Source: Marinobacter pelagius (GTDB taxonomy: Bacteria; Pseudomonadota; Gammaproteobacteria; Pseudomonadales; Oleiphilaceae). From it: a stretch of DNA of 64,000 nt. The DNA is taken from NCBI RefSeq assembly GCF_003315345.1, contig NZ_QNRO01000010.1, positions 1 to 64,000 of the forward strand, in the 5' to 3' direction. A program made the position numbers and the translations under genes. The notes beneath the pieces were generated by a model. The model did not search any database. It had not been told where the DNA came from and saw only the letters and a program-made list of their open reading frames with translations. Below, one piece after another: positions 36,765 to 48,282 of the stretch. Position 1 is the first letter of the stretch. Each line of letters begins with the position of its first letter.

Positions 36765-38129
36765 CTACTGGATCGGATCGTCCAGGGTCTGGTCCTCGTT
36801 GGCCAGGGCTTCAATGCCCGGTGCGGTTTCGCTCAACCAGTTGTTCAGGTCCACCAGATCCTGTGGGCTCAGGGTGCCTGCGGCCTGCTTCAGCTGCAGC
36901 GTATTGATCACGTAGTCATACCGGGCATTGGCGTAGTCGCGCAGCGCCACGTAGTAGGCCCGCTCCGCATCCAGCACTTCAACGATATTCCGGGTACCCA
37001 CCTCATAACCGGCTCGGGTCGCATCCAGTGCGCTGCGGCGGGAGATGATGGTCTGGGCAAGGGCAGAGGCGGTCTCGATGTTGTTGTTTACCGTCAGGAA
37101 CAGGCTGCGGGTGTTTACCCGGACATCCCGGCGAACGGTGTTGAGCTGCTGTTCGGCCACGGTTACCAGGGATCTTTGCTGCCGCACACTGGCCTGGGTG
37201 CCACCGCCGGAATACAGGGGCACGTTCAGTTCAAGGCCAATAACGCCCTGGGTCCCTTCGAACTGGTTCGGGCTTCCGCCGTCGATCTGGTTATCACCGT
37301 AGGAGGCGGTCAGATCCAGGGTCGGGTAATGACCTGCCTTGGCGACCTTCAGGTTGGCTTCGCTCGCTTGCAGCTCGAACAGGGTGGACTGGATGGACCA
37401 GTTCTGTTCCAGTGCAATGCTTTCCCAGGCGGACGGATCCATGGGTTCTGGGCGGCCCAGCGGGAAGTTACGGCGCAGGTTTTCGAGGTCTTCCGGGTAT
37501 TCGCCGGTCAGCCGTGCCAGCTGTTCCTTGGCAACGTTGAGCTGGTTTTCCGCGGCAATCCGCTGGCTCTTGGCGTCGTCATAGCTGGCGCGGGCTTCAT
37601 AGACTTCGGTAATCGCAATCAGGCCGACATCAAAGCGCTCCTGGGCCTGCTCGTATTGACGCTGGATCGCCGCTTCGGTGGCCAGGGCAGTAGTCACGGT
37701 GTCCTGGGCCCGGAGCACGTTGAAATAGGCGGTCGCCACATCCAGAATCAGCTGCTGCTGGGCCAGATTGTATTGTGCCCGGGCTGATTCGGTCTGAAAC
37801 TGGCTGGCGTCGTAACGGAACCAGGAGTCGGCTCGAAACAGCGGCTGCGTCAGCTGGACACCGTAGCTCGTTGACTTGTAGGAGTTATCCTGGATATCGA
37901 GATCTGCATCCAGGTCGGTGTGATTGGCTTCACCAAAAGCGCCTACTTGCGGCAGCAGTGCACTCTTGCTGACATCGCTCGCGGCCTGTTGAGCCTCAAA
38001 GCTGGCCTGGGCTGCAGCGATGCCGGAGTCGTAGGAGAGGGCTTTTTCGTAGGTCTCGATCAGGTCGATGGCAAAGGCCGGTTGGGCGGCCATCACGCCA
38101 ATCAGTCCGGAAAGCAGTCGTTTTTTCAT
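36765..38129 (-). CDS. tolC: TolC-family outer membrane channel protein
   Basis: This is the outer-membrane exit duct for tripartite efflux pumps and type I secretion. The 454-residue protein has a signal peptide (MKKRLLSGLIGVMAAQPAFA). Two homologous coiled-coil repeats contain the family segments SYGVQLTQPLF and GLELNVPLYSGGGT, with GYEVGTRNIVEVLDAERAYY near the C-terminus. The ATG at 38129 has GGAG upstream. The position beside thiC, nudF, DUF1249 and cpdA matches Pseudomonas, which supports the name tolC over other OEP paralogues. Confidence 0.92.
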   Translation of the reverse strand: MKKRLLSGLIGVMAAQPAFAIDLIETYEKALSYDSGIAAAQASFEAQQAASDVSKSALLPQVGAFGEANHTDLDADLDIQDNSYKSTSYGVQLTQPLFRADSWFRYDASQFQTESARAQYNLAQQQLILDVATAYFNVLRAQDTVTTALATEAAIQRQYEQAQERFDVGLIAITEVYEARASYDDAKSQRIAAENQLNVAKEQLARLTGEYPEDLENLRRNFPLGRPEPMDPSAWESIALEQNWSIQSTLFELQASEANLKVAKAGHYPTLDLTASYGDNQIDGGSPNQFEGTQGVIGLELNVPLYSGGGTQASVRQQRSLVTVAEQQLNTVRRDVRVNTRSLFLTVNNNIETASALAQTIISRRSALDATRAGYEVGTRNIVEVLDAERAYYVALRDYANARYDYVINTLQLKQAAGTLSPQDLVDLNNWLSETAPGIEALANEDQTLDDPIQ

Positions 38130-38317
38130 TCGTTCTCCTGAATACCTGTGCACATGGGCATCACTCCGGGACGCCCGGTAACCGGCCGCACATTGCTTTC
38201 AAGCAGCAGGTTGCGCATCCGGCGAGCTGATGGTTGGCCATTATGGACAATATTTCCCTTGGCCTCTACACTTGCAAACGTCACACAAATTGTGTGCTGA
38301 ACCGAATTTTACTCGCG

Positions 38318-38413
38318 TCTTGACGGGGTGCTGGCTTACCTGATTCCTGGGTGGCCGGCTGAGATTGCATCGCAGAACCCGCGACCTGATCCGGATAATA
38401 CCGGCGTAGGGAT
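38318..38413 (+). promoter_or_regulatory. TPP riboswitch (THI element) of thiC
   Basis: The conserved pieces of the thiamine pyrophosphate aptamer occur in order: ACGGGGTGCT (about 38323), GGCTGAGA, ACCC, ACCTGATCCGGATAATACCG and GCGTAGGGA ending at 38412. The last helix ends about 10 bases before the thiC ATG, so TPP binding could hide the ribosome site (translational control). Confidence 0.93.
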
Positions 38414-38416
38414 TAA

Positions 38417-40396
<1,980 letters not shown>

Positions 40397-40444
40397 TAGC
40401 TTGGTGCTCTGGTTCGCAGGACTGTGACTTTGCGGTTGGAGCCC

Positions 40445-40546
40445 GGTGGGTGGCCCGTTTCAGGACACGCTCCTGACGGCCCATCCCTGGGGCGCTTGGG
40501 CTCCGCCATCCCTGGCTCCGCACAGTCCTGAACCGGGCCACCCACC
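40445..40546 (+). repeat. Core element with matching inverted arms, copy A
   Basis: A 58-nt core (40467-40524, ending GGCTCCGCCATCC, then CTGGCTCCGCACA) is flanked by 22-bp arms at 40445-40466 and 40525-40546. The arms are inverted repeats of each other with one mismatch. The core matches those of copies B-E, but the arm sequence does not. It lies 48 bp after the thiC stop. No T-tract follows, so a simple terminator is unlikely. Confidence 0.85.
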
Positions 40547-40659
40547 GAGCTCTACTAGACTCACGGGAATTCGCTTTGAGAAACCGGAAATTTAGAAGCG
40601 ATACGGCCCTGTTAGCTATCTGGCAGGAATTCTACTTGCTCATTGCAGGGCGTCAGATC

Positions 40660-40772
40660 GGGTGAATCGGGAAGCGCCTCCCAAAACTGTGCGGAGCCAG
40701 GGATGGCGGAGCTCAAGCGTCACAGGGACGTGCCGAAGGAGCGTGTTTTGGGAGGCGCTTCCCGATTCGCCC
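40660..40772 (-). repeat. Core element with matching inverted arms, copy B (reverse orientation)
   Basis: The core (40688-40744, 57 nt) reads on the minus strand. The arms at 40660-40687 and 40745-40772 are 28 bp long with one mismatch; their inner ends are CCCAAAAC and GTTTTGGG. The element is inverted relative to copy A and 113 bp from it. The two copies fill most of the 487-bp gap between thiC and nudF, and I see nothing else recognisable there. Confidence 0.85.
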
Positions 40773-40883
40773 AGCTCCCGCAACTATCAGGCTGGGTCAG
40801 GAGCCGAAAGGCCAGATCGTGAGCTTGCAGGGAGCCCCAACAACCGGCTATCGTTCAAAGTCGATTACCAACCGGGGTGAACG

Positions 40884-41501
40884 ATGACCGAGCCGTTCCA
40901 GTTCAAAACCAGCGACGTCAAAGTCGAAAAACGCGAAACCGTCTTCCAGGGCTTCTTCCGCATGGACAAGCTCTGGCTGACCCACCCGCGTTTTGACGGC
41001 CGAGACATGCCGGTCTTTACCCGGGAGCTCTTCATAAGGGGCGACGCCACCTGCGTGCTGCCCTACGACTGCGACCGGGACGAAGTCGTCCTGCTCGAAC
41101 AATTCCGCCTCGGCGCCCTCGGCCGAAGCCAGTCCCCATGGCTTCTCGAGCTCGTGGCCGGAATGAACGAAGAGGGCGAAACCCCCGAAGAAGTGGCCCA
41201 GCGGGAAGGCCAGGAAGAAGCCGGGCTAACCTTCAGCCGGCTCGACAAGATCTGCGATTACCTGGTGTCACCGGGCGGCAGCACCGAAATGATCCACCTG
41301 TACTGTGGCCACATCAGCACCGAAGATGCTGGCGGCCTGTACGGCATGGAACACGAGCACGAGGATATCCGGGCCCACGTGGTTTCTGCGGACGAAGCCA
41401 TAGCCATGATCCACGATGGCCGAATCAACAACGCTGCCGCTATTATCGCGCTTCAATGGCTTGAACTAAACCGTTCAAGACTCCGTGAAGGAAAGCAGTG
41501 A
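40884..41501 (+). CDS. nudF: ADP-ribose pyrophosphatase (Nudix hydrolase)
   Basis: It hydrolyses ADP-ribose to AMP and ribose-5-phosphate. The 205-residue protein has the Nudix box GMNEEGETPEEVAQREGQEEAGL (GX5EX7REX2EEXG), the upstream LLELVAG and a C-terminal STEMIHLYCG segment characteristic of the NudF subfamily. The start ATG at 40884 follows GGGGTGA. It overlaps or abuts the DUF1249 gene, as in the E. coli nudF-yqiB-cpdA cluster. Confidence 0.93.
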   Translation: MTEPFQFKTSDVKVEKRETVFQGFFRMDKLWLTHPRFDGRDMPVFTRELFIRGDATCVLPYDCDRDEVVLLEQFRLGALGRSQSPWLLELVAGMNEEGETPEEVAQREGQEEAGLTFSRLDKICDYLVSPGGSTEMIHLYCGHISTEDAGGLYGMEHEHEDIRAHVVSADEAIAMIHDGRINNAAAIIALQWLELNRSRLREGKQ

Positions 41502-41986
41502 TGACCGAGTGGACCATGAAACCCAAGCGCTATGTGCCGGATCTCCGGCAGCTCGGTGCCCTGTGCGACGGCAATTATCAGCGCCTGAACAAGTTGCGTC
41601 AGCTGGAGGCCGACGGCAAGCCGGTGTGCGAATTCGAGTTGCACCGGGAGAATCAGTACCTGGGTCGGGTCCGGATCAAGGTTCTGCAGACGGCCCGATT
41701 TACCGAAACCCTGTTGCTGGAGCAGGTCCACAATTCCGGTCGCTGGCTGAATAATCCTCAAATGACCGTACGCGTCTATCACGACGCCGCCATGGCCGAG
41801 GTGATCAGCTGTTACCGGGACCGCCAAATTGCGCCGGTCAATGATTATCCCAACCGCTTTATGCATCACCCGGACGAGAAGGTTCAGGTAAACGGCTTCC
41901 TGGCTGACTGGCTGGATTACTGTCTGCGCTTTGGTCATCTGCCCATGGAGTATGCCGCCTGGCCTGCCGGCGAGGGCGTGGACTGA
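41501..41986 (+). CDS. DUF1249 protein (YqiB family)
   Basis: The protein of about 161 residues (MTEWTMKPKRYVPDLRQLGALCDGNYQRL) belongs to DUF1249, which has no known function and conserved aromatic and basic residues (FHEVIE-like AMAEVISCYRDRQ, YPNRFMHHPDEK). The ATG at 41501 follows AAGGAAAG; a GTG one codon earlier is possible. It is translationally coupled to nudF and is next to cpdA, a conserved gammaproteobacterial arrangement. Confidence 0.88.
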   Translation: MTEWTMKPKRYVPDLRQLGALCDGNYQRLNKLRQLEADGKPVCEFELHRENQYLGRVRIKVLQTARFTETLLLEQVHNSGRWLNNPQMTVRVYHDAAMAEVISCYRDRQIAPVNDYPNRFMHHPDEKVQVNGFLADWLDYCLRFGHLPMEYAAWPAGEGVD

Positions 41987-42147
41987 CGGTCCGCAAGGGA
42001 TGTGTCATAGTTGTCAAAAATAGCAATATGTTGACGGCGCCTGGCGGGAATGTGACCCCGGTTGCAATTGCCGCTGACCCTTTCTGACGCGTTCGTCGTA
42101 CACTTGTTCTTGTTTCAAGTGGTTGCATCAGGCTTAACAGGTTCGCC

Positions 42148-42954
42148 ATGACCAGACCGGACGAGGCCCGTCCCTTGCGGGTACTCCAGATAACAGACCC
42201 CCACCTGATGGCTCGAGACGACGGTGCCTTGCTGGGTGTGAATACTCGGGACAGTCTCGCGGCCGTGGTCGATGAGGTGTTGCAGGCCCATGGTCAGCCG
42301 GACCTGATCCTGGCCACAGGAGATCTGGCCCAGGACGCCTCGGAACAGGCGTATCGCGTTTTCGGTGACAGTCTTTCCTCCTTCCACTGCGGCTCCGCCT
42401 GGCTGGCCGGTAATCATGATGACTCCGGAGTTCTCAGCCGTGTTGCGGCGGAGTATCAGGCCGATCGCCGGCAGATTCTGCAGGGCGGCTGGCATTTTGT
42501 CCTGCTGGATTCTTCCGTTCACGGCAAGGTTTTTGGTGAGCTGGCGGACAGTGAGCTGGCGTTTCTCGATCGTGCGCTTTCCGAATATCCGGATGTGCCG
42601 ACACTGGTCACACTGCACCATCATCCGGTGGACATCGGGGCGGACTGGATGGAGCAAATCGGGCTCCGTAATCGCGACGCCTTCTGGGCGGTGATCGACC
42701 GCCATCCCCAGGTGCGGATTGTGCTCTGGGGTCATGTCCATCAGGAACATGAAGAAATCCGGAACGGGGTGCAGCTTCTAGCCACACCTTCCACCTGTAT
42801 CCAGTTCACCTCCGGCGCCAGGGACTTTTCCGTGGAGCCACTGGCGCCGGGTTACCGCTGGTTTGAACTCCAACCGGATGGTCACTTCAGCACCGAAGTT
42901 CATCGCGCCAGGACCTTCGAGTTCGAGCTTGACCAGAAAAGCTCCGGCTACTGA
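42148..42954 (+). CDS. cpdA: 3',5'-cyclic-AMP phosphodiesterase CpdA
   Basis: It degrades cAMP and so tunes catabolite control. The 268-residue metallophosphoesterase has the metal motifs ITDPHL (D-X-H), ATGDLAQD (GDXXXD), GNHDD, HHHP and WGHVHQE. The start is an ATG 161 bp after DUF1249. Its last 7 bp overlap the convergent metE gene. Context (nudF, DUF1249) and motifs support CpdA over other phosphodiesterases. Confidence 0.92.
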   Translation: MTRPDEARPLRVLQITDPHLMARDDGALLGVNTRDSLAAVVDEVLQAHGQPDLILATGDLAQDASEQAYRVFGDSLSSFHCGSAWLAGNHDDSGVLSRVAAEYQADRRQILQGGWHFVLLDSSVHGKVFGELADSELAFLDRALSEYPDVPTLVTLHHHPVDIGADWMEQIGLRNRDAFWAVIDRHPQVRIVLWGHVHQEHEEIRNGVQLLATPSTCIQFTSGARDFSVEPLAPGYRWFELQPDGHFSTEVHRARTFEFELDQKSSGY

Positions 42955-45260
42955 GTTACCAGTTCACCGTTCGCGACCGGTTGCGTCAGCCTTTGTCTCA
43001 GCTCCCTGGCTGCCGAGACCATCGCCTGTAAGGCCGGTCTCACCTCCTGCCACTGCCGGGTTTTCAGGCCACAGTCCGGATTCACCCACAGCCTTTGGGC
43101 CGGAATCCTCTCCGCCGCCTTTTCCATCAGGGCAATAATCCCGGCCTGATCCGGCACGTTGGGAGAGTGAATGTCGTAGACACCGGGGCCGATATCGTTG
43201 GGATATTCAAAGTCCTGGAATGCATCCAGGAGCTCCATGTCGGAACGGGAAGTCTCGATGGTAATGACATCGGCGTCCATCCGGGCAATCGCCTGGATGA
43301 TGTCATTGAACTCCGAATAGCACATGTGGGTGTGGATCTGGGTTGTGTCATCGACCACGTTGGCGGCAATCCGGAAGGCGTCGATGGCCCAGTCCAGATA
43401 GTCCTGCCAGTCGGATTTTCGCAGGGGCAGACCTTCCCGTAGCGCCGCTTCGTCAATCTGGATGATCCGGGTGCCGGCGTTCTCCAGTTCCTGCACCTCT
43501 TCACGGATGGCCAGGGCCAGCTGCCAGCAGGTCTCGGCCCGGGGCTGGTCGTCCCGGACAAAAGACCAGTTGAGCATGGTGACCGGTCCGGTGAGCATTC
43601 CTTTCACCGGCTTATCGGTCAGAGACTGGGCATATCGGATCCAGTCTACGGTCATTGCCCCGGGGCGAGTGATATCGCCGAACAGGATGGGTGGTTTGAC
43701 GCACCGTGAGCCATAGGACTGAACCCACCCAAACCGGCTGAAGGCATAACCATCCAGCTGCTCCCCGAAATACTCCACCATGTCGTTCCGCTCCGCTTCG
43801 CCATGGACCAGGACGTCCAGGCCCAGCGATTCCTGCTCATGGACGCAGTGGGCGATCTCCTGCTTGATCCGGGCCAGGTAATCTGCCTTGCCCAGTTTCC
43901 CGGACCGGTACTCTTGCCGCACCTGCCGGATGTCGCCAGTTTGCGGGAATGAGCCGATGGTGGTGGTCGGAAACAGGGGGAGGGGCAGGGCCCTGCTCTG
44001 GAGCTTTTGGCGAGCCTCGAAAGTACTGTTTCTCTGGCCAAGCTGCGGCGTAATTCGGGAAATCGCCTCGCGAACTGCCGGGTTGCGGGTTCGCGGCGAC
44101 CGCCGGCGGGCTTCTACGGCGATACGGTTGTCCTCCAGTTCTCGGGCAACGCTATCCCGGCCGTTATTCAGGGCTTTCGCCAAGGTGGCCAGCTCCCGGA
44201 GTTTCTGACGCCCGAAGCAAAGCCACTGACGAATTTCCGGATCGATTTTGTCTTCACGCTCCAGATCGACAGGAACATGCAGCAGTGAGCAGGACGGGGC
44301 CAGCCATAGCCGGTCGCCGAGCCGTGAATGCAAGGGTTCCAGCCAGTCCAGGGTGGCAATGAGATCGGTTTTCCAAACATTCCGGCCGTTGATTACCCCG
44401 AGCGACAGCACTTTGTGTGGCGCCAGCCAGTCGGCCAGCCGGTCCGCTTCAGGTCGGGCCGCCACGGCATCCAGGTGCACCCCGGCCACCGGCAATTCGC
44501 AGGCGAGCTGGAGGTTTTCCCGCAGCTGGCCGAAATAGGTGGTCAGCAGGAGTTTCGGGCGGGCGGCTTTGAGGTGATGGTAGGCAAGGCTGAAGGCGTG
44601 GCGCCAGCGATCGTCCAGTTCGGTGACCAGGGCAGGCTCATCCACCTGGATCCATTCCGCGCCAGCCTCGGCGAGTTGGTCGAGCAACGCACCGTAAAAG
44701 GGCAGGAGTCGCTCGAGCAGTGCCAGGGGGTCGCTTCCGTCCTTGGCTTTGCCCAGCCATAGATAAGTGATCGGGCCAATAATCACCGGTTTGGTGCGGT
44801 AGCCCTGTTTCTGTGCCTCATGGAGCTGGGCCAGTATCCGGCTGCTGTCGAGCCGGAATTCCGTGTCCTGGTGAAACTCCGGGACAATGTAGTGATAGTT
44901 GGTGTCGAACCACTTGGTCATTTCGCCGGCCTGGGTGCCGCAGCAGTTATCGTCGTTGGCACCGCGGCCCCGTGCGGCCCGGAAATACCGGTCGAGTCTG
45001 TGACCGTCCGGCTTGCCCGCCCGTTCGGGGAGGTGTCCGAGGGTTTCGCTCATGTCCAGTACCTGGTCGTACAGGGAAAAGTCCCCTGCCGGCACGAGGT
45101 CCAGCACCTGTTGGTCCTGCCAGTGGCGGCGTCGCAGGTCGCTGGCGGTAATCTCCAACTCCTCCTCGGTCAACCGGCCTTGCCAGTAGGCTTCCAGAGC
45201 GAATTTCAGCTCCCGTTGGGCGCCAATACGGGGGTATCCCAGTGAGTGAGTGGTAACCAT
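42948..45260 (-). CDS. metE: Cobalamin-independent methionine synthase
   Basis: It transfers the methyl group of methyltetrahydrofolate triglutamate to homocysteine, using zinc. The 770-residue protein has the MetE N-terminal domain ([19 protein letters not shown]) and the C-terminal catalytic barrel with the zinc ligands in HTHMCYSEF and NPDCGLKTR (His, Cys and Cys). GGAGC lies just upstream of the ATG. It is divergent from metR across a gap holding a MetR-type site, which is the classical arrangement. Confidence 0.97.
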   Translation of the reverse strand: MVTTHSLGYPRIGAQRELKFALEAYWQGRLTEEELEITASDLRRRHWQDQQVLDLVPAGDFSLYDQVLDMSETLGHLPERAGKPDGHRLDRYFRAARGRGANDDNCCGTQAGEMTKWFDTNYHYIVPEFHQDTEFRLDSSRILAQLHEAQKQGYRTKPVIIGPITYLWLGKAKDGSDPLALLERLLPFYGALLDQLAEAGAEWIQVDEPALVTELDDRWRHAFSLAYHHLKAARPKLLLTTYFGQLRENLQLACELPVAGVHLDAVAARPEADRLADWLAPHKVLSLGVINGRNVWKTDLIATLDWLEPLHSRLGDRLWLAPSCSLLHVPVDLEREDKIDPEIRQWLCFGRQKLRELATLAKALNNGRDSVARELEDNRIAVEARRRSPRTRNPAVREAISRITPQLGQRNSTFEARQKLQSRALPLPLFPTTTIGSFPQTGDIRQVRQEYRSGKLGKADYLARIKQEIAHCVHEQESLGLDVLVHGEAERNDMVEYFGEQLDGYAFSRFGWVQSYGSRCVKPPILFGDITRPGAMTVDWIRYAQSLTDKPVKGMLTGPVTMLNWSFVRDDQPRAETCWQLALAIREEVQELENAGTRIIQIDEAALREGLPLRKSDWQDYLDWAIDAFRIAANVVDDTTQIHTHMCYSEFNDIIQAIARMDADVITIETSRSDMELLDAFQDFEYPNDIGPGVYDIHSPNVPDQAGIIALMEKAAERIPAQRLWVNPDCGLKTRQWQEVRPALQAMVSAARELRQRLTQPVANGELVTQ

Positions 45261-45358
45261 TTTTTGCTCCTGACGTCTGATTTTTTTGCTTTGGATAAGA
45301 GTCGGTCAGGTTAGGCGGGCTGTGACATGAATAAAAATGGTATTATTTCAATATTTCA

Positions 45359-45371
45359 TGAAATAAATTCA
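45359..45371. promoter_or_regulatory. MetR-type operator between metE and metR
   Basis: TGAAATAAATTCA fits the MetR consensus TGAA-N5-TTCA exactly. It lies 99 bp from the metE start and 20 bp from the metR start, inside an AT-rich intergenic gap. A shorter ATTTCATGAAAT palindrome overlaps it. Confidence 0.75.
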
Positions 45372-45390
45372 CGGGAGGGTGGGTTGGCCC

Positions 45391-46281
45391 ATGATTGATC
45401 GACACCATCTAGAGATTCTCCGTGCCGTTGATCGCGACGGCTCCCTGACGGCGGCGGCAGAGTCCCTGCACCTGACGCAGTCGGCACTCAGCCATGCCAT
45501 TCGTAAGCTGGAGCGTTACCTGGGCACATCCCTGTGGCTCCGGGACGGTCGTCAGCTACGGTTGACCCAGGCTGGAGAGTATCTGCTGTCACTGTCCAAC
45601 CGGTTGTTGCCCCAGTTTGAGCATGCCGAACAGGTGATTGGCCAGTTTGCCAGAGGGCAGAGGGGGACGCTCCGTATCGGGATGGAATGCCATCCCTGTT
45701 ACCAGTGGTTGCTGAAGGTGGTTGGGCCCTATCTTGAGCGCTGGCCGGATGTGGATGTGGATGTGAAACAGAAATTCCAGTTTGGTGGGATCGGCGCCTT
45801 GTTCGGTCATGACATCGATATGCTGGTGACCCCGGACCCGCTGCACCGGCCAGGCCTGGTGTTCGAGCCGGTGTTCGATTACGAGCAGGTGCTGGTGGTC
45901 GCCCGGGATCATCCCCTGGCGGACAGGGATTTTGTCATACCCGGCGATCTGGAACGGGAGACCCTGATCACCTATCCGGTGGAGGTGGAGCGGCTGGATA
46001 TCTATACTCGCTTCTTCCTGCCGGCTCATGCCAGCCCTGCGCGGCACAAGACCATCGAGACGACGGACATCATGTTGCAGATGGTCGCCGCCGGGCGGGG
46101 TGTGTCTGCGCTGCCGAAATGGCTGGTGGCGGAGTATGCTGAGAAGCTCCCGGTGGTTCCGGTGCGTCTGGGAGAGGAAGGGCTGCCGAAGCAGATCTTT
46201 CTGGGCCTTCGTGAACGGGATTGTGAGGTAGATTACCTGAATTCGTTCATGAACCTGGCCCGGGAGGTTCGCTGGGGCTAG
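45391..46281 (+). CDS. metR: LysR-family regulator MetR
   Basis: The 296-residue protein has an N-terminal LysR helix-turn-helix (HLEILRAVDRDGSLTAAAESLHLTQSALSHAIRKLE, about 4-40) and a periplasmic-binding-like effector domain. MetR uses homocysteine as coactivator for metE. The divergent metE and the TGAA-N5-TTCA site between them support the name. I chose the ATG at 45391; a GTG 12 bp upstream is possible. Confidence 0.93.
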   Translation: MIDRHHLEILRAVDRDGSLTAAAESLHLTQSALSHAIRKLERYLGTSLWLRDGRQLRLTQAGEYLLSLSNRLLPQFEHAEQVIGQFARGQRGTLRIGMECHPCYQWLLKVVGPYLERWPDVDVDVKQKFQFGGIGALFGHDIDMLVTPDPLHRPGLVFEPVFDYEQVLVVARDHPLADRDFVIPGDLERETLITYPVEVERLDIYTRFFLPAHASPARHKTIETTDIMLQMVAAGRGVSALPKWLVAEYAEKLPVVPVRLGEEGLPKQIFLGLRERDCEVDYLNSFMNLAREVRWG

Positions 46282-46326
46282 GCTCTTGCGTTAAACTGCG
46301 CGAAAAATTCAACAGGAAGCACAATC

Positions 46327-46719
46327 ATGAGTGATATTCCCTCAGACCTGAAATACATTGAGACCCACCAGTGGGTGCGGGTGGCTGACGATGGCACCGC
46401 TACCGTAGGTATTACCGATTTTGCCCAGGAACAGCTCGGCGATGTGGTGTACATCGGTGTGCCGGATGTTGGTGTGACGGTTAACGGTGGCGAGGAAGCC
46501 GGTGTTGCCGAGTCGGTGAAGTCGGCTTCGGATGTGTTCAGCCCGGTGACCGGTGAGGTGATTGCGGTCAATGAGAACCTTGAGGACGAGCCGGAGCTGG
46601 TCAATGAGGATCCGTATGGTGATGGCTGGATGTTCAAGGTGAAGCTGGAGGATGCTGGTGAGCTGGATGGGCTGATGGATGCGGCCGCTTACGCAGAGCA
46701 TGTGGCTGCCGAGGAATAA
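46327..46719 (+). CDS. gcvH: Glycine cleavage system H protein
   Basis: This lipoyl carrier shuttles aminomethyl groups between the P, T and L proteins. The 130-residue protein has THQWVRV near the start and the lipoylation Lys65 in [10 protein letters not shown], with the [11 protein letters not shown]-like turn. AGGAAG precedes the ATG. No gcvT or gcvP is present in the window; the gene stands alone 45 bp after metR. Confidence 0.96.
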   Translation: MSDIPSDLKYIETHQWVRVADDGTATVGITDFAQEQLGDVVYIGVPDVGVTVNGGEEAGVAESVKSASDVFSPVTGEVIAVNENLEDEPELVNEDPYGDGWMFKVKLEDAGELDGLMDAAAYAEHVAAEE

Positions 46720-46734
46720 GCAGTTTGGGAGCAT

Positions 46735-46844
46735 GCGCGTTTCAGGGCGGGCCTTCCGAAACACGCTCAAGCCCATCCCTGGGGCGCTTGGGCTCCGCCA
46801 TCCCTGGCTCCGCACAGTTTCGGAAGGCCCGCCCTGAAACACGC
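46735..46844 (+). repeat. Core element with matching inverted arms, copy C
   Basis: The core 46763-46816 (54 nt) closely matches copies A, B, D and E. The arms at 46735-46762 and 46817-46844 are 28 bp long with one mismatch, ending inside in TTCCGAAAC and GTTTCGGAA. Each arm is also partly self-complementary (GTTTC…GAAAC). It lies alone between gcvH and rlmI. Confidence 0.85.
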
Positions 46845-46911
46845 CCAGACACCAGTGCACGCTGCCAAGGACACCGATCTTAACTTTCCAATTTTCCTCA
46901 GGTGATTTTTG

Positions 46912-48108
46912 ATGGATTTTCCGGTTCTTTACCTGCGCAAGGGTGCCGAACGCCGCCTTCGCGCCGGCCATTTGTGGGTGTATAGCAATGAAGTCGATAC
47001 CCGCCGTACGCCGCTGACGGAGTTCCAGCCCGGCGATCAGGCCGAGCTGCGGGCGTCCAATGACAAGCCGTTGGGGACGGTGTTTGTGAATCCCCATGCG
47101 CTGATTTGTGGCCGGTTGATCAGCCGGAATCCGTCCCAGGGGATGACGCCGCAGCGGTTGACGGAGCGAATGGAGCTTGCACTGGCGGTGCGGGAGCGGT
47201 TGTTCGACAAGCCGTTCTATCGCTGGGTGTTTGGTGACAGCGACGGGTTGTCCGGGCTGGTGGTTGACCGTTTCGGGGATACCGTGGTGGTGCAGATTTC
47301 CACCGCGGGCATGGAGCTGATGAAGGAGGCGATTGTTCGCGCTGTTCAGCGTCTGGTGCATGCCAATGCGATTATCCTGAAGAACGACGGCAAGATGCGG
47401 AAAGTTGAGGGTCTGGATACATATGTGGAACAGGCGCACGGGCCGGAGGCGGATCTTCTGCAGGTCGAGGAGAATGGCGTTCGCTTTGAGGTGCCGCTGG
47501 CCGGCGGTCAGAAAACCGGATGGTTCTATGACCACCGGATGAATCGTCAGCGGTTGCAGGCCTACGCACCCGGTAAGCGGGTGCTGGATGTGTTCAGTTA
47601 TGTCGGTGGCTGGGGGCTGCAGGCCGCCTGTGCCGGTGCCACTCAGGTGACCTGTGTTGATGCCTCGGCAACGGCGATCGATGCCGTGCATCACAATGCG
47701 AAGATCAACGGGCTCGACAATATTGAGACCATCGAGGGCGATGCCTTTGAAGCGCTCAAGGCCCTGGCAGATGAGAAAGAGAAATACGACATCGTGGTGC
47801 TGGATCCGCCGGCGCTGATTCCGCGGCGCCGGGACCAGAAAGCCGGTGAACAGGCCTATGCCCGTCTGAACCAGTTGGGATTGCGGCTGCTGGAGCGGGA
47901 CGGGTTGCTGGTTTCTGCGTCCTGTTCCATGCATCTGTCCCAGGAAAAGCTGATCGACATCATCCGCAGCAGCGGCCGCAAGATTGACCGGTTCGTGCAG
48001 CTGCTGGAGCAGGGCCACCAGGCGCCGGATCACCCGGTGATTCCGGGGATACCGGAGACGGATTACATCAAGTCGTGCTTCGTGCGATCGCTGACAGGCT
48101 TTATGTGA
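46912..48108 (+). CDS. rlmI: 23S rRNA (cytosine) methyltransferase, RlmI-like
   Basis: This class I SAM methyltransferase modifies 23S rRNA (m5C1962 in E. coli). The 398-residue protein has an N-terminal PUA domain (LRAGHLWVYSNEVD, RLISRNP), the central EEI-like domain, and a Rossmann domain with VLDVFSYVGGWGLQAA (SAM loop), IVVLDPPALIPRR and VSASCSMHLS, in which the catalytic Cys is plausible. I chose the ATG at 46912 after a CAGGTGA site. RlmK-type specificity is the main alternative. Confidence 0.88.
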   Translation: MDFPVLYLRKGAERRLRAGHLWVYSNEVDTRRTPLTEFQPGDQAELRASNDKPLGTVFVNPHALICGRLISRNPSQGMTPQRLTERMELALAVRERLFDKPFYRWVFGDSDGLSGLVVDRFGDTVVVQISTAGMELMKEAIVRAVQRLVHANAIILKNDGKMRKVEGLDTYVEQAHGPEADLLQVEENGVRFEVPLAGGQKTGWFYDHRMNRQRLQAYAPGKRVLDVFSYVGGWGLQAACAGATQVTCVDASATAIDAVHHNAKINGLDNIETIEGDAFEALKALADEKEKYDIVVLDPPALIPRRRDQKAGEQAYARLNQLGLRLLERDGLLVSASCSMHLSQEKLIDIIRSSGRKIDRFVQLLEQGHQAPDHPVIPGIPETDYIKSCFVRSLTGFM

Positions 48109-48120
48109 AGGCCTGAAAAC

Positions 48121-48267
48121 GGGGTCAGAAGAAGGCTTTCTTCAGACCCCAATCTAATCCCGGAGTCTTGACTCCCGGGGTCTGATGAAAGCTTTCATCT
48201 GACCCCTCTTTCACTCTGAATTCACCCCGTGCAACCCGGGGTCTGAAGAACGCCTTCTTCTGACCCC
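48121..48267. repeat. GGGGTCAGA-family palindromes, copies 7-9
   Basis: Hairpins lie at 48121-48150, 48177-48206 and 48238-48267, between the convergent ends of rlmI and the HAD hydrolase gene. The first is the mismatched type (…TTCAGACCCC); the second and third end …TCTGACCCC and are followed by CTCTTTCAC. They occupy most of the 174-bp gap and probably end both transcripts. Confidence 0.87.
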
Positions 48268-48282
48268 TCTTTCACCCCGAGC

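Noticed and set aside
40445-40772. Integron attC sites
   Set aside because: The inner arm ends (CCRAAAC / GTTTYGG) resemble attC core sites, but the GTTRRRY consensus fails, no cassette genes lie between copies and no integrase is seen.
45261-45390. Cobalamin or SAM riboswitch upstream of metE
   Set aside because: The gap is short and AT-rich with a MetR site; no B12-box or SAM aptamer pieces are seen.
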